From assembly GCA_028564925.1 (NCBI GenBank), contig CM053033.1:114982252-115046251 (forward strand): a DNA stretch of 64,000 nucleotides, given 5' to 3'. The first letter of the stretch is position 1. Each line of letters starts with the position of its first letter. This DNA is from Lithobates sylvaticus. Lineage: Eukaryota > Chordata > Amphibia > Anura > Ranidae. Positions 34,915-46,269 of the stretch are shown in pieces. Below the pieces are notes generated by a model that ran no database searches, was not told the DNA's origin, and worked only from the letters and a program-made list of their open reading frames with translations. The position numbers and the translations under genes were made by a program.

Positions 34915-35187
34915 GGCCCCCATTCACATCTGCAAGTTCCTGGAACGCACGCAGAAATTTGAGTTTCTGCACGTGTTCTCTGAAAAATGTAAAAACACAT
35001 CGCGCTTGCAGTGCCAATAATTAACGGCACACCATGCGCGGTAAAAAAAAATGCAAAACTCACTACCCAAAAAGGTGTGGGAGCTTCTTATGGCACGTTG
35101 TTGCCCTTAAATTCAAGTGAATGGGCTGCCCTATGCTGCCACGTGAAAAATACACATTAGCACGATGCACAGGTGTGAATGGGTTCC
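34915..35187. mobile_element. Harbinger-like MITE
   Basis: GGCCCCCATTCACATCTGC ... GTGTGAATGGGTTCC, flanked by TAA (34912-34914) and TAG. Confidence 0.6.
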
Positions 35188-35189
35188 TA

Positions 35190-35947
35190 GGGGGAATGTA
35201 CACTTAGGCTGTATAGTGTATGATCAGCCATACACAGACAGCAAGAATCCTTCTCTGCAGCACGCTGGTGGAGAACAAGCTTTTCTATACCTTTCATATA
35301 TGATGCACATGGAATGCATGCAGCTGATTTAACCAAGTGGTTAACAAAAAGTAGCGTTGGTTGTTAAATTAACTTCTACCCAACCGGAGCCCACCAAAGT
35401 GTGTTCAAATTGTGTTCAACTGTAAGGCTATGGAGCGGACAATGGAGTATAAGCTCCTATGAGGGCAGACAATGATGTGATGATTTCTGTAAAATATGTG
35501 TTGGTCCATATACTTGTACATAAGATTAATACATTCACCCAGACCCTGCAGCATGTGTTTAATGAATGTACACCATTTGATTACTAAGTATAATGGCAAG
35601 GTTGACCTGAAATGCAAAGAGCATGTGATTTGACTGGTCTGACCTCACTACTACAGAGTCACGGGTTCACTCCGTAATCTATGTCTTTTGGATTGTGGCC
35701 CATGCTTGTTTTGTCTCCGATGCCATTGATTCATGTTCCCCTAAGCAGTGTGTGTGAGCAGTATAGTATGATAATTACCGTAATCACCGTGATTAACACC
35801 GGGTATTTATAGGAGGTCAGGAGCCGAGAAACACTGCATTGTGCAATGATTACTAATTCTTTTGTAAGGTGAATGCGATTAACTTCTCGTTAACTCCAAT
35901 ACACCCAAGGGAATTAGGGAGGAATCACTGGAAGGCCAAAATGTGAC
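35190..35947. other. unique intron 2 DNA, possible conserved non-coding element
   Basis: 35760-35930 is non-repetitive and A/T-rich with GATAATTACCGTAATCACCG and TGCGATTAACTTC motifs. Conservation cannot be tested here. Confidence 0.3.
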
Positions 35948-35950
35948 TAA

Positions 35951-36270
35951 GCCTATGTTCACATTGGAGCATTTTGTCATTGTCATGCGATCTGAAAGAT
36001 CAAATCGCATGACAAGTCGCAACATATTGAAGGCTATAGCACTGTTCTAATCGTTGAGACACCGATTTTGCAGAGCCGCACTGATTTGCAAAAGTAGTTC
36101 CTGCACTACTTTTGCCGATTTCAGGTGCGACTTTAATAGACATTTGTGCATGAAGTCACACAGATGTCTAACAAGTAGCAGCTGAAATTGCACTGACCTT
36201 GCTACTTTGAAATCGCGCTACTTCAAGTGAAGTAGCGCAATTTCAACGCAACATCAATGTGAACCAGGAT
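35951..36270. mobile_element. Harbinger-like MITE
   Basis: GCCTATGTTCACATTGG ... CAATGTGAACCAGG, TAA at 35948-35950. Contains CATGCGATCTGAAAG/GATCAAATCGCATG and ACAGATGTCTA motifs of the 29.7-kb copy. Confidence 0.65.
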
Positions 36271-36373
36271 GGGAGAGGAAATTATAGCATAATATTTCAG
36301 GTACAGGTGGGCATTTGTTCTTTATATCAAGTTTCTTATATCTGTTAGGGATGTGTGAGAGAGCCCCTTGTAA

Positions 36374-36980
36374 GGCCTCATGAACATTGGATGTTTAGCC
36401 CCTGTGAATGCGATTCCGGTGTTTTTGTGCAGGCGGAAGGCATAGCCGTGCTGCCGGCAGCCTGTAAGGCCTCAGTCACACTGGCAAACTTATCGGTATG
36501 CTCGCGCCAAGGGCTGTCTTCAGCCACCTGCTCCGTGCAGGGTTATGAAGGCAGCATGGCCCTGCATGGACCTCCATGCGCATCATGAAGTACACATTTG
36601 TGGTCTGGTGCATGGATCCAAACATCATCTGTAAGACCAGCATGGTTGTGCACTCTGGGATGCTCGGGCAAGTCTGTGCAGCCAGCCATCAGTCATTGAT
36701 TTCAACAGGCTGCCTCACAGGTCTACAAGGAACAAGGATGCCCTTCACTTGGGCATATGGATAATTTCACCCATGTGAACGAGGCCTAGGGCCCCTTTCA
36801 CACGTAGAGTTCAATCAGGTCTGCCTGTCAGTTTTTCAGGTGGACCTGATCAGATCCTGTATTCACCCCTGTGGACTGGCGGCTGTAAACAGATTTGTGT
36901 CTAGGTGTGTGGAGCCAGAGTCGGTGAGCAGTAAAAAGTACGCTATCACATCAACAAAAAGCATAAACTGTGAAGGGACA
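36374..36980. mobile_element. cluster of Harbinger-like MITEs
   Basis: A left fragment (GGCCTCATGAACATTGG, 36374), a fuller element 36468-36786 (GGCCTCAGTCACACTGG ... GTGAACGAGGCC, TAA left and TAG right), and a left fragment (GGGCCCCTTTCACACG, 36790) of the type at 4098. Confidence 0.55.
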
Positions 36981-39290
36981 CGAATGGATGGAATAGGTGG
37001 GCAGTGTGGCATTCTCACATTTTAAAGAAAATTAGTTAATAACCCTCAGCACCATGATGTAGGGGTGGATGTGTGCCCACCCTGGCAGTCTTACCTCCTA
37101 GTCCAACCTTTGTACCCCACAGGAACCCTTAAAATGATTTTCTGATTATGGAAAACACCTGCTAAAACCAATAAATTGGTTGTAGGCAGGTGCAGTCTGC
37201 TTCCTCTACTATAGGTGGTGTTCGACTGGAGTGGCATCGCAGCCCGGAGAGGAAGTCAAGGGAAACTTGTTTTTTGTGTTTCCTGGAGGAAGCATTCCGA
37301 TTGGCTAACCTGGCGGCTATCTTGGGTCAGTCTTAAGGTCCCTGCTTCCCAGGTTTTGGCATGCATTTACATGTGAGTAGTGTAGAAGCAGGTTCCCCAT
37401 CTGTCAGGGACAGTAATAGCGGCAGGGAGAGGTTCCAGGCGAGAAAAGAAAGCTTAGGGCCCGCAATTGTCTTGGACTTGTCTTGGACTTCTTCTTGTTT
37501 GGGTACAAGATGGCCAGGCCAGGCCACATACTGCCCCTCCAGACAGAAGCTGTCAGTTGGGCTGATACCTGCTCTGCTATATGCTGTTGGTATTCATGAG
37601 TGCTCCCAATCAGGTCCTCTCTCACCGGGTAAGTTGTGAACAGTTTGCCTTGACTCAGGGCTCAATTCCTGCGGGAATGCATGGGAACGGAGTTCCTGTA
37701 CTTTTTCCACAACAGGAACTCAGTTCCCTTTAGCAGCTGTGTCCTGCAAGACTTTGAAGTATGCAAGCTGTGTGGCAGGTGCTACACCAGCAGCCGCCGA
37801 CACAGCTCGCAATAGTAAGTGACACACACCAGGGATGGACTGACCATTTAGGCATTGCCAGTAGGTGCCTGCTGCTGAGAGATTGTATTTAGTCAGACCT
37901 ATTGTGATGCGCTCCTCCCCGCCAGCCCCTCCTGATTTTCTGTCTCCTCACCCCCCCCCCCCCCCCCAGTCTCCTGCATACTTGCTCTGTGTGTCCTGCT
38001 GAATCCCCCCTCCTTTATCTTCAGTGCCATATGATGAGAGAACCCAGAAGAGGAGCACAGCTATTCTGCTCACAGGACATGCAGGGAAGGACATGCAGGG
38101 AGAGAGGTGAGCTGAGGGAGGAACATCAGTTTGGGGTGGTAAGCTGAGCACAATACCTGGCAAAGTTTAATGCCAGGAGGGAAGTTTATGTGGAAATATG
38201 TGAAGGGTTGGAATAGCAGCGAGTGTGTGTTGGAGCCCTGCAGAGTTTGCAGCCCCCCAAGCTAACATACATCTCCTAAGCAGGAACACATCACTATCTC
38301 CCCAAGCATTCTGTCCAGATAATGTGCAGTTCATTTATGACCTTTCCGTTTTAACCCTGAGTTATCCAAACTCTGTTCAATGAAAAGTGTAAACTCACCA
38401 CATAAACACTCTATATACAAAATAAAATTCCCCAATAAAGATCAGAACATGATGTTCACATTTGCATGGAAGCACAATTGAATGAATGCTGATTATTCTG
38501 AGAATTACCGTATTTATGTTTATTGAGGATTGTTTTTTTTTTATGTACTAACAGTTAAGCTTCATATACACAATACGAAAATTGGATGAAAAATACCACT
38601 TTTCAAGCGTTCGTGCATATGAGCGTATCATTTTTTGGTGGGCGAGTGGATCTTGGGTGGGAGTTCCCACACTTTTTTCCCCAGGACTTGACCCCTGCCT
38701 TGACTACAATACAAGTTCTGCCTGTGCTACAACACAAGTTCTATTGATTGCACCTGGACCGGTCCCGGAAATATGTAGAGGCCATCAAATGTTGGGTTAA
38801 GGAACCCCTACTAACCTCTGGAGGCACCCTGTGGAGAATGACTGCCCTAAGCCACAGCCTATCTTGACCATGCAGAAATCTTTCCCTGTCCTAGAGCAGA
38901 CCTCCTCAGGTGGCCATAACCATTTGTACATTGCTACTACTAGATTAGAAGAACTTTCAGGTTCCATTTACTGATATGACATAGCACGCTAGTTGCATTA
39001 ATTAGAAAACAGCAGAGGAACGAAGCTCAGGTCATTATGGCAGCTGCACACATTAGTACTTGTTGCTCGCAGATAACCTGTATGCTTTCTCCCGTCACTC
39101 AATATCGGGAGGGGCCCACTTCCCTCTTTCTTCCTTCACTTTCACTATGAGTTTAACCTTCAGAAAGGGGATTTCAACCCAGAGATAAGGGAAGCTGCAA
39201 GCCAAGAATATTTATTCCTTTTTCTGCAGCCACAATGGGAAGATGTAACTCTTTCAATACTGCTTACAGGGCAATGTCTTCTACAGTATA
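36981..39290. other. unassigned intronic DNA, no gene seen
   Basis: Includes GCGGGAATGCATGGGAACGG (37670) of a likely degraded repeat and a poly(C) run near 37950-37968. No splice-flanked open frame or recognised protein family. Confidence 0.4.
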
Positions 39291-40908
39291 CAGTTGTACT
39301 CATAAGTTTCCATACCCTGGCAGAATTTATGATTTCTTGGCCATTTTTCATAGAATATGAATAATAATAAAAAACTTTTTTCTTTCACTCATGGTTAGTG
39401 TTTGGCTGAAGCCATTTATTATCAATCAACTGTGTTTACTCCTTTTAAATCATAATCACAACAGAAACTACCCAAATGACCCTGATCAAAAGTTTACATA
39501 CCCTGGTGATTTTGGCCTGATAACATGCACACAATTTGACACAAAGGGGTTTGAATGGCTATTAAAAGGTAACCATCCTCACCTGTGATCTGTTTGCTTG
39601 TAATTAGTGTGTTTAAAAGGTCAATGAGTTTCTGGACTCCTGACAGACCCTTGCATCTTTCATCCAGTGCTGCACTGACGTTTCTGGATTCTGAGTCATG
39701 GGGAAAGCAAAAGGATTGTCAAAGGATCTGCGGGAAAAAGTAGTTAAACTGTATAAAACAGTAAAGGGATATAAAAAGATATCCAAGGAATTGAGAATAC
39801 CAATCAGCAGTGTTCAAACTCTAATCAAGAATTGGAAAATTAGGGGTTGTGTTGAAACTAAACCACAGTCAGGTAGACCAACTAAAATGTCAGCCACAAC
39901 TGCCTGGAAAATTGTTCAGGATGCAAAAAAAAAAATAACTTCAGGTGAAATACTCTCTGAAAACATGTGGTGTGGCTGTTTCAAGATGCACAATAAGGAG
40001 GCACTTGAAGAAAGATGGGCTGCATGGTCGAGTCACCATAAGAAAGCCATTACTACACAAATGCCACAAAGTATCCTGCTTACAATACGCCAAACAGCAC
40101 ACAGACAAGCCTCAAACCTTCTGGCACAAAGTCATTTGGAGTGATGAGACCAAAATTTAGCTTTTTGGCCACAACCATAAAAACTACATTTGGAGAGGAG
40201 TCAACAAGGCCTATGATGAAAGGTCCGGAGGTGAATCGCTGATGTTTTGGGGTTGTGTGAGCTACAAAGGCACAGGGAATTTGGTCAAAATTGATGGCAA
40301 AATGAATGCAGTATGTTATCAAAAAATACTGGAGGAACATTTGCATTCATCAGCCAGGAAGCTGCGCATGGAACGTACTTGGACATTCCAACATGACAAT
40401 GATCCAAAACACAAGGCCAAGTCGACCTGTCATTGGCTACAGCAGAATAAAGTGAAGGTTCTGGAGTGGCCATCTCAGTCTCCTGACCTCAATATCATTG
40501 AGCCACTCTGGGGAGATCTCAAACATGCAGTTCATGCAAGACAGTCCAAGAATTTCCAGGAACTGGAGGCTTTTTTCCAAGAGGAATGGGCAGCTTTACC
40601 GTCTGAGAAGATAAAGAGCCTAATCCACAAATACCACAAAAGACTTCAAGCTGTCATTGATGTTAAAGGGGGCAATACACGTTATTAAGAACTGGGATAT
40701 GTAAACTTTTGATCAGGGTCATTTGGGTATTTTCTTTTGTCATTATGATTTAAAAAGAGTAAACACAGTTAATTGATAATAAATGGATTCAGCAAAACAC
40801 TAACCATGAGTAAAAGGAATGTTTTTGTGTTATCGTTCATATTCTCTGAAAAATGGCCAAGAAATCATAAATTCTGCCAGGGTATGTAAACTTATGAGCA
40901 CAAATGTG
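39291..40908 (+). mobile_element. nearly whole Tc1/mariner transposon
   Basis: About 1.6 kb between TA dinucleotides, with inverted ends CAGTTGTACTCATAAGTTTC and GGTATGTAAACTTATGAGCA and a second pair GACCCTGATCAAAAGTTTAC / GTAAACTTTTGATCAGGGTC inside. Encodes a Tc1 transposase (39698-40688) with two disabling changes. Length and ends fit a full element, so it is the youngest-looking autonomous-type copy in the window. Confidence 0.9.
39698..40688 (+). pseudogene. Tc1-type DD34E transposase, one frameshift and one stop
   Basis: About 330 codons, the normal Tc1 length. Start MGKAKGLSKDLREKVVKLY begins a paired-like helix-turn-helix (ISKELRIPISSVQTLIKNW), then the GRP box SGRPTKM. Catalytic motifs: HKVIWSDETKI (first Asp), FQHDNDPKHKAK (second Asp) and SPDLNIIEPLWGDLK (Glu), with 34 residues between the second Asp and the Glu. 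C-terminus IHKYHKRLQAVIDVKGGNTRY. The frame shifts near 39955-39965, and a TAG at 40158-40160 replaces the residue after DETKI. Otherwise open, so the loss of function is recent. Cut-and-paste transposase of a plain DNA transposon. Confidence 0.9.
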
Positions 40909-41504
40909 TATATACAGTAAGGTTTGCATTTTTTGGTTACATGTAGCTCAACATACCATTATCTCCTCTTTTACCAACATTGAGTAAAGTAACAGGTTCA
41001 TTTTAAAGATGGGACATAAAAATAATCTACAGGTCCCCCTAGGATCAAATCAAAACTGACACAGGTTTATGCACACCTCCCTCCCTGCTGCTTGGAAAAT
41101 GATCATTGCCATGGATGGACGGAGAGGACTGTCACATATTCTCCCCATAGCCAGACCTGGGATGGGGTTGGTGGAAGAGTGCAGTGCCTAGTATGAGCAT
41201 AGCACAATCCTGTACAGAGACAAATTCAAAATTTGCCCCTGCTTAATTCCTGAAATTGCTAGCTGTTGGCTGACTTGGTCTTGGGTTTTAGCTTCAGTAG
41301 TATAGCTCTGACTCAGTAGGGGGGGTGTCAGACCTCTGCACCGAGACCACTGCTTCCACATGGAGAGGAAAGATACTTCTCTACAGCATGTTGGCAAGGG
41401 AACAGGTATTTCTATTCAAAATGTTTTGCACACTCTCTTGTTTTGATGCACCAGCGATATATTTATATAAAAAAAATTTAAAAACTGTACTGATTAAACA
41501 AAAA
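40909..41504. other. unassigned intronic DNA
   Basis: No gene or transposon ends recognised. Confidence 0.4.
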
Positions 41505-41683
41505 TCGTACGATCTGGTATCGTACTAGAAACATTTTCGTGCTTGTCCCATCCGATAATATCGAATGAGTGGTCGTGATCAGCTCTCGAAAGCTGTATAC
41601 TAACGTATGATCAGAGATTATCGTACGATGGCTTCAAAAGCGGTATTTTCCACGCGATTTTCTGATCGTGTGTACGGGCCATT
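41505..41683. mobile_element. Harbinger-like MITE right fragment
   Basis: Ends TCTGATCGTGTGTACGGGCC then ATTA; ATCGTACGAT motifs inside. The left end is missing. Confidence 0.5.
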
Positions 41684-41689
41684 AGAAGG

Positions 41690-42544
41690 GTATTCTCCTC
41701 ACTTCTGGAGATTTCTATTTTCTTACTCTTGCATCTCTGGGACAATTGGTTAAAGAAAATGTCCTCAATGCTACAAAAAACACAAGAAAAATTATCTGGC
41801 AGAAGGTTTAATCTTTCTTTACTCTATCCAGAAAAAGTTTTGGTTATATAAACAGTATAAACACGTTTCGTTGGGCTTTAGGAGGAATCTACTCCGAATA
41901 CTGGTTTTGGGTCAATGAAAGCATTGAACTCTTTAGATCTTCGTAACAGTCAGGAGAAAATAATTTCAAAAATGTATAGCTCAGCAATGGAAGCCTATAT
42001 ACTTTCTCAGTAGAGATTTCCTTTTTCTATATAACATCAGCCTCTTTTCTTGCAGTTAGAGATGAAGGGAGCCTTTTACAGTGGGCAGGTATTACTGATA
42101 ACTAGGCATGGCAATCAGCCGGCTCTACTCACTACTCTGCTGGGTACAGGAGGACTCGCAATGAATTCATGAATACATCCTTATTTCACACTGAGGCCTT
42201 ATATACACTGTATATGCTTCCAACAGCACAGGAAACATTTGATTTAAACAGCCAGAACCAACTGTAAAAGATTCTATAGAATGTCATTACTAGCTTTCAT
42301 AGATACTTGTGGGTTTTTTTTTTCTTGATACTTGAACCTCTGAATCCAACAAAGCATTGGATGACATCCAGAGCTAAGACCGTGTGAGTAGTTGTACAAA
42401 GACGGGCATAGTTGGGCACTCTTGATGAATGCCTGGTACAGTTCCTGCAGTTCTATTATCCCCTGCTGCACTGGAAGAATATGGTGGCAGGGGCATTGGA
42501 GGAGGAGGTTTTCAAGGAGCCAGCAGCACAAGGGATACATTGGA
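41690..42544. other. unassigned intronic DNA
   Basis: Contains CACGTTTCGTTGGGC (41864) of a degraded repeat. No exon recognised. Confidence 0.4.
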
Positions 42545-43009
42545 TTAAAGTGATATTAAAAGGTTTCATTAAAAAAAAAAAAAATATCAATCATTATACT
42601 TACCTTCTCTGTGTAATAGTTTTATGCACAGTAGCCCCACCCTTTTTTTCTCAGGTCCCCGCTGGCGCTCCTGGCTTCTCCTGTTCTCCAAGTGCCTGCA
42701 TAACAAGCCACTTGCTATGCGGCACTTGCGCGTGCTCGCTCCCGAGCCCTGCTCTGTGTGTCCATAAGACACACAGAATAGGGCTCGGTCCGGCCCCTGC
42801 TCTCTCCTCATTGGCCAATGGCTCCCACTGCTATGTCTCAGCCAATGAGGGGGCAGAGGCCCGGGAGAACAGCCGCTCTTGTGCACATCACTGGATCAGG
42901 CTCAGGTAAGTATTTGGGTGGGCTGAGGGGCTGCATACTGAAGGTTTTTTATCTTCATGCATACAATGCATGAAGGTAAAAAAAACTTCAACCTTTACGA
43001 CCAGTTTAA
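42545..43009 (-). mobile_element. TTAA-flanked MITE, family C, minus orientation
   Basis: TTAAAGTGATATTAAAAGG (TTAA 42545-42548) to ACGACCAGTTTAA (TTAA 43006-43009). On the minus strand it parallels the copy at 32081-32662. AGGTAAGTATA (minus strand, about 42605-42595) and CAGGTAAGTATTT (plus strand, 42903) point outward from the core. Confidence 0.75.
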
Positions 43010-43698
43010 TAGTAACTACTGTCCCTGGTGCTGAAGCATATTTTCATTTTTAGTTAAATTTGAGATAACTCCACAATGTGTTTGTTATGTGTACCCATTG
43101 TGCGTCTACACTCCTGCCAGATCCATGCCTTGCCACCCACATAGGGAGTCACACCGCCACCACTACAAACCCTTTAAGCAGGTCCCTTCCTTGTTCTTGT
43201 AGATAGATGGACTCTTTATAGAAACAATCTCTCTTTAGGAACCAGATCCTCCTGTATCACTTTCTTCATCAGCTGTCCATTTTGGCATGATGAATAGAAG
43301 AAGATCATGCTTTCAGAACCTCCTTCACCATGCACGGGTGCTTTAAATCAATGCCATGGATTGGTATTTATGACAGCTATTTCATCAAATTGAAATTCCC
43401 AAAATATGGCCATGGGGTAGTTAAGGACTGCGGTTGGAACCACTGGGGTGGTTCAAAAACATTGAAATTTCTGTTGAAAAGAATTTCAAGCGTGACAGAG
43501 CTTTGGTGGCATGCATCTATGAAGCAACTAGTGGTTCAGTCCAACAGAATCCACCCATGTTTGGGTGAAATGAACCATTACCAGAAGCCTCAACATACTT
43601 GGATTAAAAAAACAGGTCTGCCTATGAAAAAGTAACTTTTATGAAAAGTTGCAAAACTTTTTTTGGACTAGAATATTCCAGACCACCCCCCATCTTAC
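43010..43698. other. intron 2 next to exon 2, unique-looking
   Basis: No repeats recognised; a 101-codon plus-strand open frame (43330-43635) has no splice or family support. Confidence 0.4.
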
Positions 43699-43760
43699 CT
43701 TATTGACCTCTTCCAACCTCATTTCTTGCTGTGCCTTCAGGATCCCAAAGGCTTTCCCAC
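43699..43760 (-). CDS. aif1: AIF1-family exon 2
   Basis: A 62-nt minus-strand exon between acceptor CATTTTCTAG and donor AAG|GTAAGATG. With the phase-1 G from exon 1 it encodes G then GKAFGILKAQQEMRLEEVNK. This matches human AIF1 GKAFGLLKAQQEERLDEINK at 16 of 20 positions (comparison from memory) and AIF1L less well. It forms the N-terminal helix before the EF hands in known structures. It ends on a whole codon (phase 0), which fits exon 3. Intron 1 is 2481 bp. The other two frames contain stops. This is the strongest evidence for the gene. Confidence 0.9.
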
Positions 43761-43824
43761 CTAGAAAATGAAGGTTGATATACATAATAATGTCTGGGGC
43801 ATTCATTTCTCAACAGAAATGTAT

Positions 43825-44260
43825 TTATTAAAGTGTATGTATAGTCACAACTCATGTTTACAGTTTTAGAGTAGGGAAAGATTAGAATGCCCCAGATTTG
43901 TTTTGCTGTGTCCCAACTAGGTATGTTCCCCTCTCTATATGTCTTGGTGACATTGACAACTGAAAAATGTTGGCTTTCTGCAATTTTCTGTCTCACTAGT
44001 GACACCAGAACAGGAGGTAAGAGGAAATCTTTCAATGAGGACACTTATTCTGGTGACAACAGTCTAGGAGGGGATATTCCCCACTTTGGGAACATTTCCT
44101 ATCACTTCAGGCCAAAGGATAGGCAGTAGAGCAACCTTAGGCACTTCAACATAATGGGGGGGGGGGGGGGGGGGGGGAGGGGAGCTCACTGTCCTTTTCT
44201 TGGGTGCTAAAGAACACTGTCCTAACACTGACTTCCTCTTGCTTCTACAGGAAAGGAAAT
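43825..44260. repeat. dispersed repeat, family G, copy 1
   Basis: TGACACCAGAACAGGAGG...TTATTCTGGTGAC, GATATTCCCCACTTTGGG, and CTTTTCTTGGGTGCTAAAG match 45467-45760 in the same order. The poly(G) run is inside it. Confidence 0.6.
44156..44177 (+). repeat. poly(G) run of about 22
   Basis: Uninterrupted G from 44156 to 44177. G-quadruplex potential; also a likely site of length error in sequencing. Confidence 0.8.
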
Positions 44261-44322
44261 TACAGTAAATCTGTTCAAAGGGAAACAAAAATAAACTTGT
44301 AGTCTAAGAGTCCAACAACCTA

Positions 44323-44690
44323 TAATAATAGTACTGATTTATACAGATTCACAAAAAACATTACAGAGCAGCCAACACATTTCGGGAGCACAAAGACCTC
44401 CGCCTACTTCAGGGCTACAACACAAACATTGAAACATATGATTTTCTATATTGGTTCATTTAAAACTGGAGTGTATCAGATTATATATAATATTGAATTG
44501 CAATTTGATATAGAATTTTGTATTTCATTTGGATTTTAAATAGAATTTGATACACTCCAGTTTTACATAAATTGATATAGAAATTCATAGGTGTTCATGT
44601 TTGAAGAAGGGAGAGGTCTTGTAGCTCCCAAAAAGCATTGGAAGTTTTGTATTGTCATTTGTGAATCAATACTATTATAAAAGGTTTTTG
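44323..44690. repeat. palindromic MITE-like element
   Basis: Arms: AATAGTACTGATTTATACAG / TGAATCAATACTATTATAA, and AAAACTGGAGTGTATCA / TGATACACTCCAGTTTT. Includes CACATTTCGGGAGC in one arm and GCTCCCAAAAAGC in the other. Class unknown. Confidence 0.65.
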
Positions 44691-45429
44691 GAATCTTGGA
44701 CTGCTTGTTTGGCGCCCTCATTGGACTTGAATCTTGATATTTGGGCCCCTTGTTTGATGAAAACCCTATTTTTGTTGAGATCTACCATTTCAGAGCCACT
44801 CCGCCATATTACAGTCTGACCAATCGTCTGATATTATGAATTATGGCAACTAGATAGAGTGGAGGAGCATACCTTCCTATGATAGCACCATCTAGTGGCT
44901 ATAATGCAGTGTTTTTCCCATTCTCGCATTATAAATACACTCCATAGTTATAAATACACTCCATAGTGTTCAGTGACATTTATCTGTAAATACAAAATTC
45001 TGTTTTGGAGGAAAACACAGCAGCACCACTCAGTGATGATATATCTATTAAAAGGTCAGTCCACCTAAAACTGGTATTTGAATGTTTGGTAGATGCTGAA
45101 GAGGTAAGCCACCTGACAGTTTCTTATCGCTCGAGGACTCTATTGGTGAGATCCTGATTTCCCAAGTCTGCACACCTGCTGTGCTGATTATGAGGAGACC
45201 CCACTATCTCTGTTGGATTGTATATTTTATTTTATGGAGAATGTAAAAGGAGGAGCTGGAACAGACAATGGTGGTTGGGATCACCCAAAACTCAAAGTTG
45301 GGCAGGAATCATTTTGGCAATTATGGCATTGAGATCTCACTGTTGGAGTATCCAAGACATCTAAAAAGGCAGGCGCTGACTCAGCCCACCAGGCTACACC
45401 TATAACTAAAATATCACTTGTGGGCGGAT

Positions 45430-45790
45430 AGACCCTTTAAATTTGAGAATAGTTCAATTTCTGTATCATTTCATTGACACCAGAACACGAGAAAAGAGGA
45501 CATCTTTCAATGGGGATGCCTGTTCTGGTGACATCTAGAAAAGGGAAGTTCCCCACTTTGTTAAATTGCCCTCTTACTTCCCATAGGGCCAGGCTGCAGG
45601 GTAATCAGAAGAAGCGTCCACCTTGAGCATCTCAACAGGATGGGGAGCAAATAAGGGCAGGACTGGTAACCTAAGCTGCTGAAGTAGTTCACAGATGATA
45701 TGGTGGGGGGTGCTCATTGGCCTTTCCATTTTGGGTGCTAAAGGACATTGGCATTTTTTTAATCTGCTATTTGGTACACACTAACTTTAC
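45430..45790. repeat. dispersed repeat, family G, copy 2
   Basis: Parallels 43825-44260: TGACACCAGAACACGAG, TGTTCTGGTGACATC, TTCCCCACTTTG and TTTTGGGTGCTAAAGGACA. Confidence 0.6.
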
Positions 45791-46235
45791 AACAGTAACC
45801 AAGGGCATTTGGACATGCTGCAGTTCACCATTTAGGAAAAAAAGCTAATTTTGGGCAAATGTATCAATGTCCACATCAACTAAGTCATTCTTTTTTGGCG
45901 GGCACAGAGATGTTAAAAGTAATTCATTGCAGCATCCCGACAACTTGCGTTATTAGTTGAAATAGAAGTCCGCAAAATCAGACAATTTTCCACTGCTGAT
46001 TGGTCAGCCTCTAAAAAAGGAAAAGTAATTTCCACATTCTCACAATCTGCTACTTTTGCATGTGATACTTTTACTTAAATTCTTTTGTAAATTAGCGTGC
46101 GTTTAACCACTTTTAAAAGCCCTGGAGCTTTCCAGGGACAAGCCTACGAACACAAGGACTGTCCCAGGAAATCAGGAATGGTAAAGGTGTAATATAGGTC
46201 ACTGTCTGCACTGCTGGAAGAAGTTGGAAAAGTTG
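45791..46235. other. intron 1 next to exon 1
   Basis: No repeat or exon recognised. Confidence 0.4.
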
Positions 46236-46241
46236 TCCTAC

Positions 46242-46269
46242 CTTGAGTTCTGTTGTTGTTGCTCGTCAT
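46242..46269 (-). CDS. aif1: AIF1-family exon 1, coding part with start codon
   Basis: The minus strand reads ATG and nine codons (MTSNNNRTQ) plus one base, then a splice donor CAAG|GTAGGA whose GT is at 46241-46240. The ATG has A at -3 (CAGCATGA). The exon ends in phase 1; its last G joins GT at the start of exon 2 to make a glycine codon, giving TQGGKAFG. Known family proteins have 8-10 residues before GGKAFG (human AIF1 8, AIF1L 10), which supports this start. The reading frame stays open some way upstream but shows no nearby upstream ATG. Too short to prove alone; the call rests on the fit with exon 2. Confidence 0.75.

Noticed and set aside
42412-42909. 165-codon plus-strand open frame
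   Set aside because: Mostly inside a family C MITE on its antisense strand and spanning a poly(A) run.
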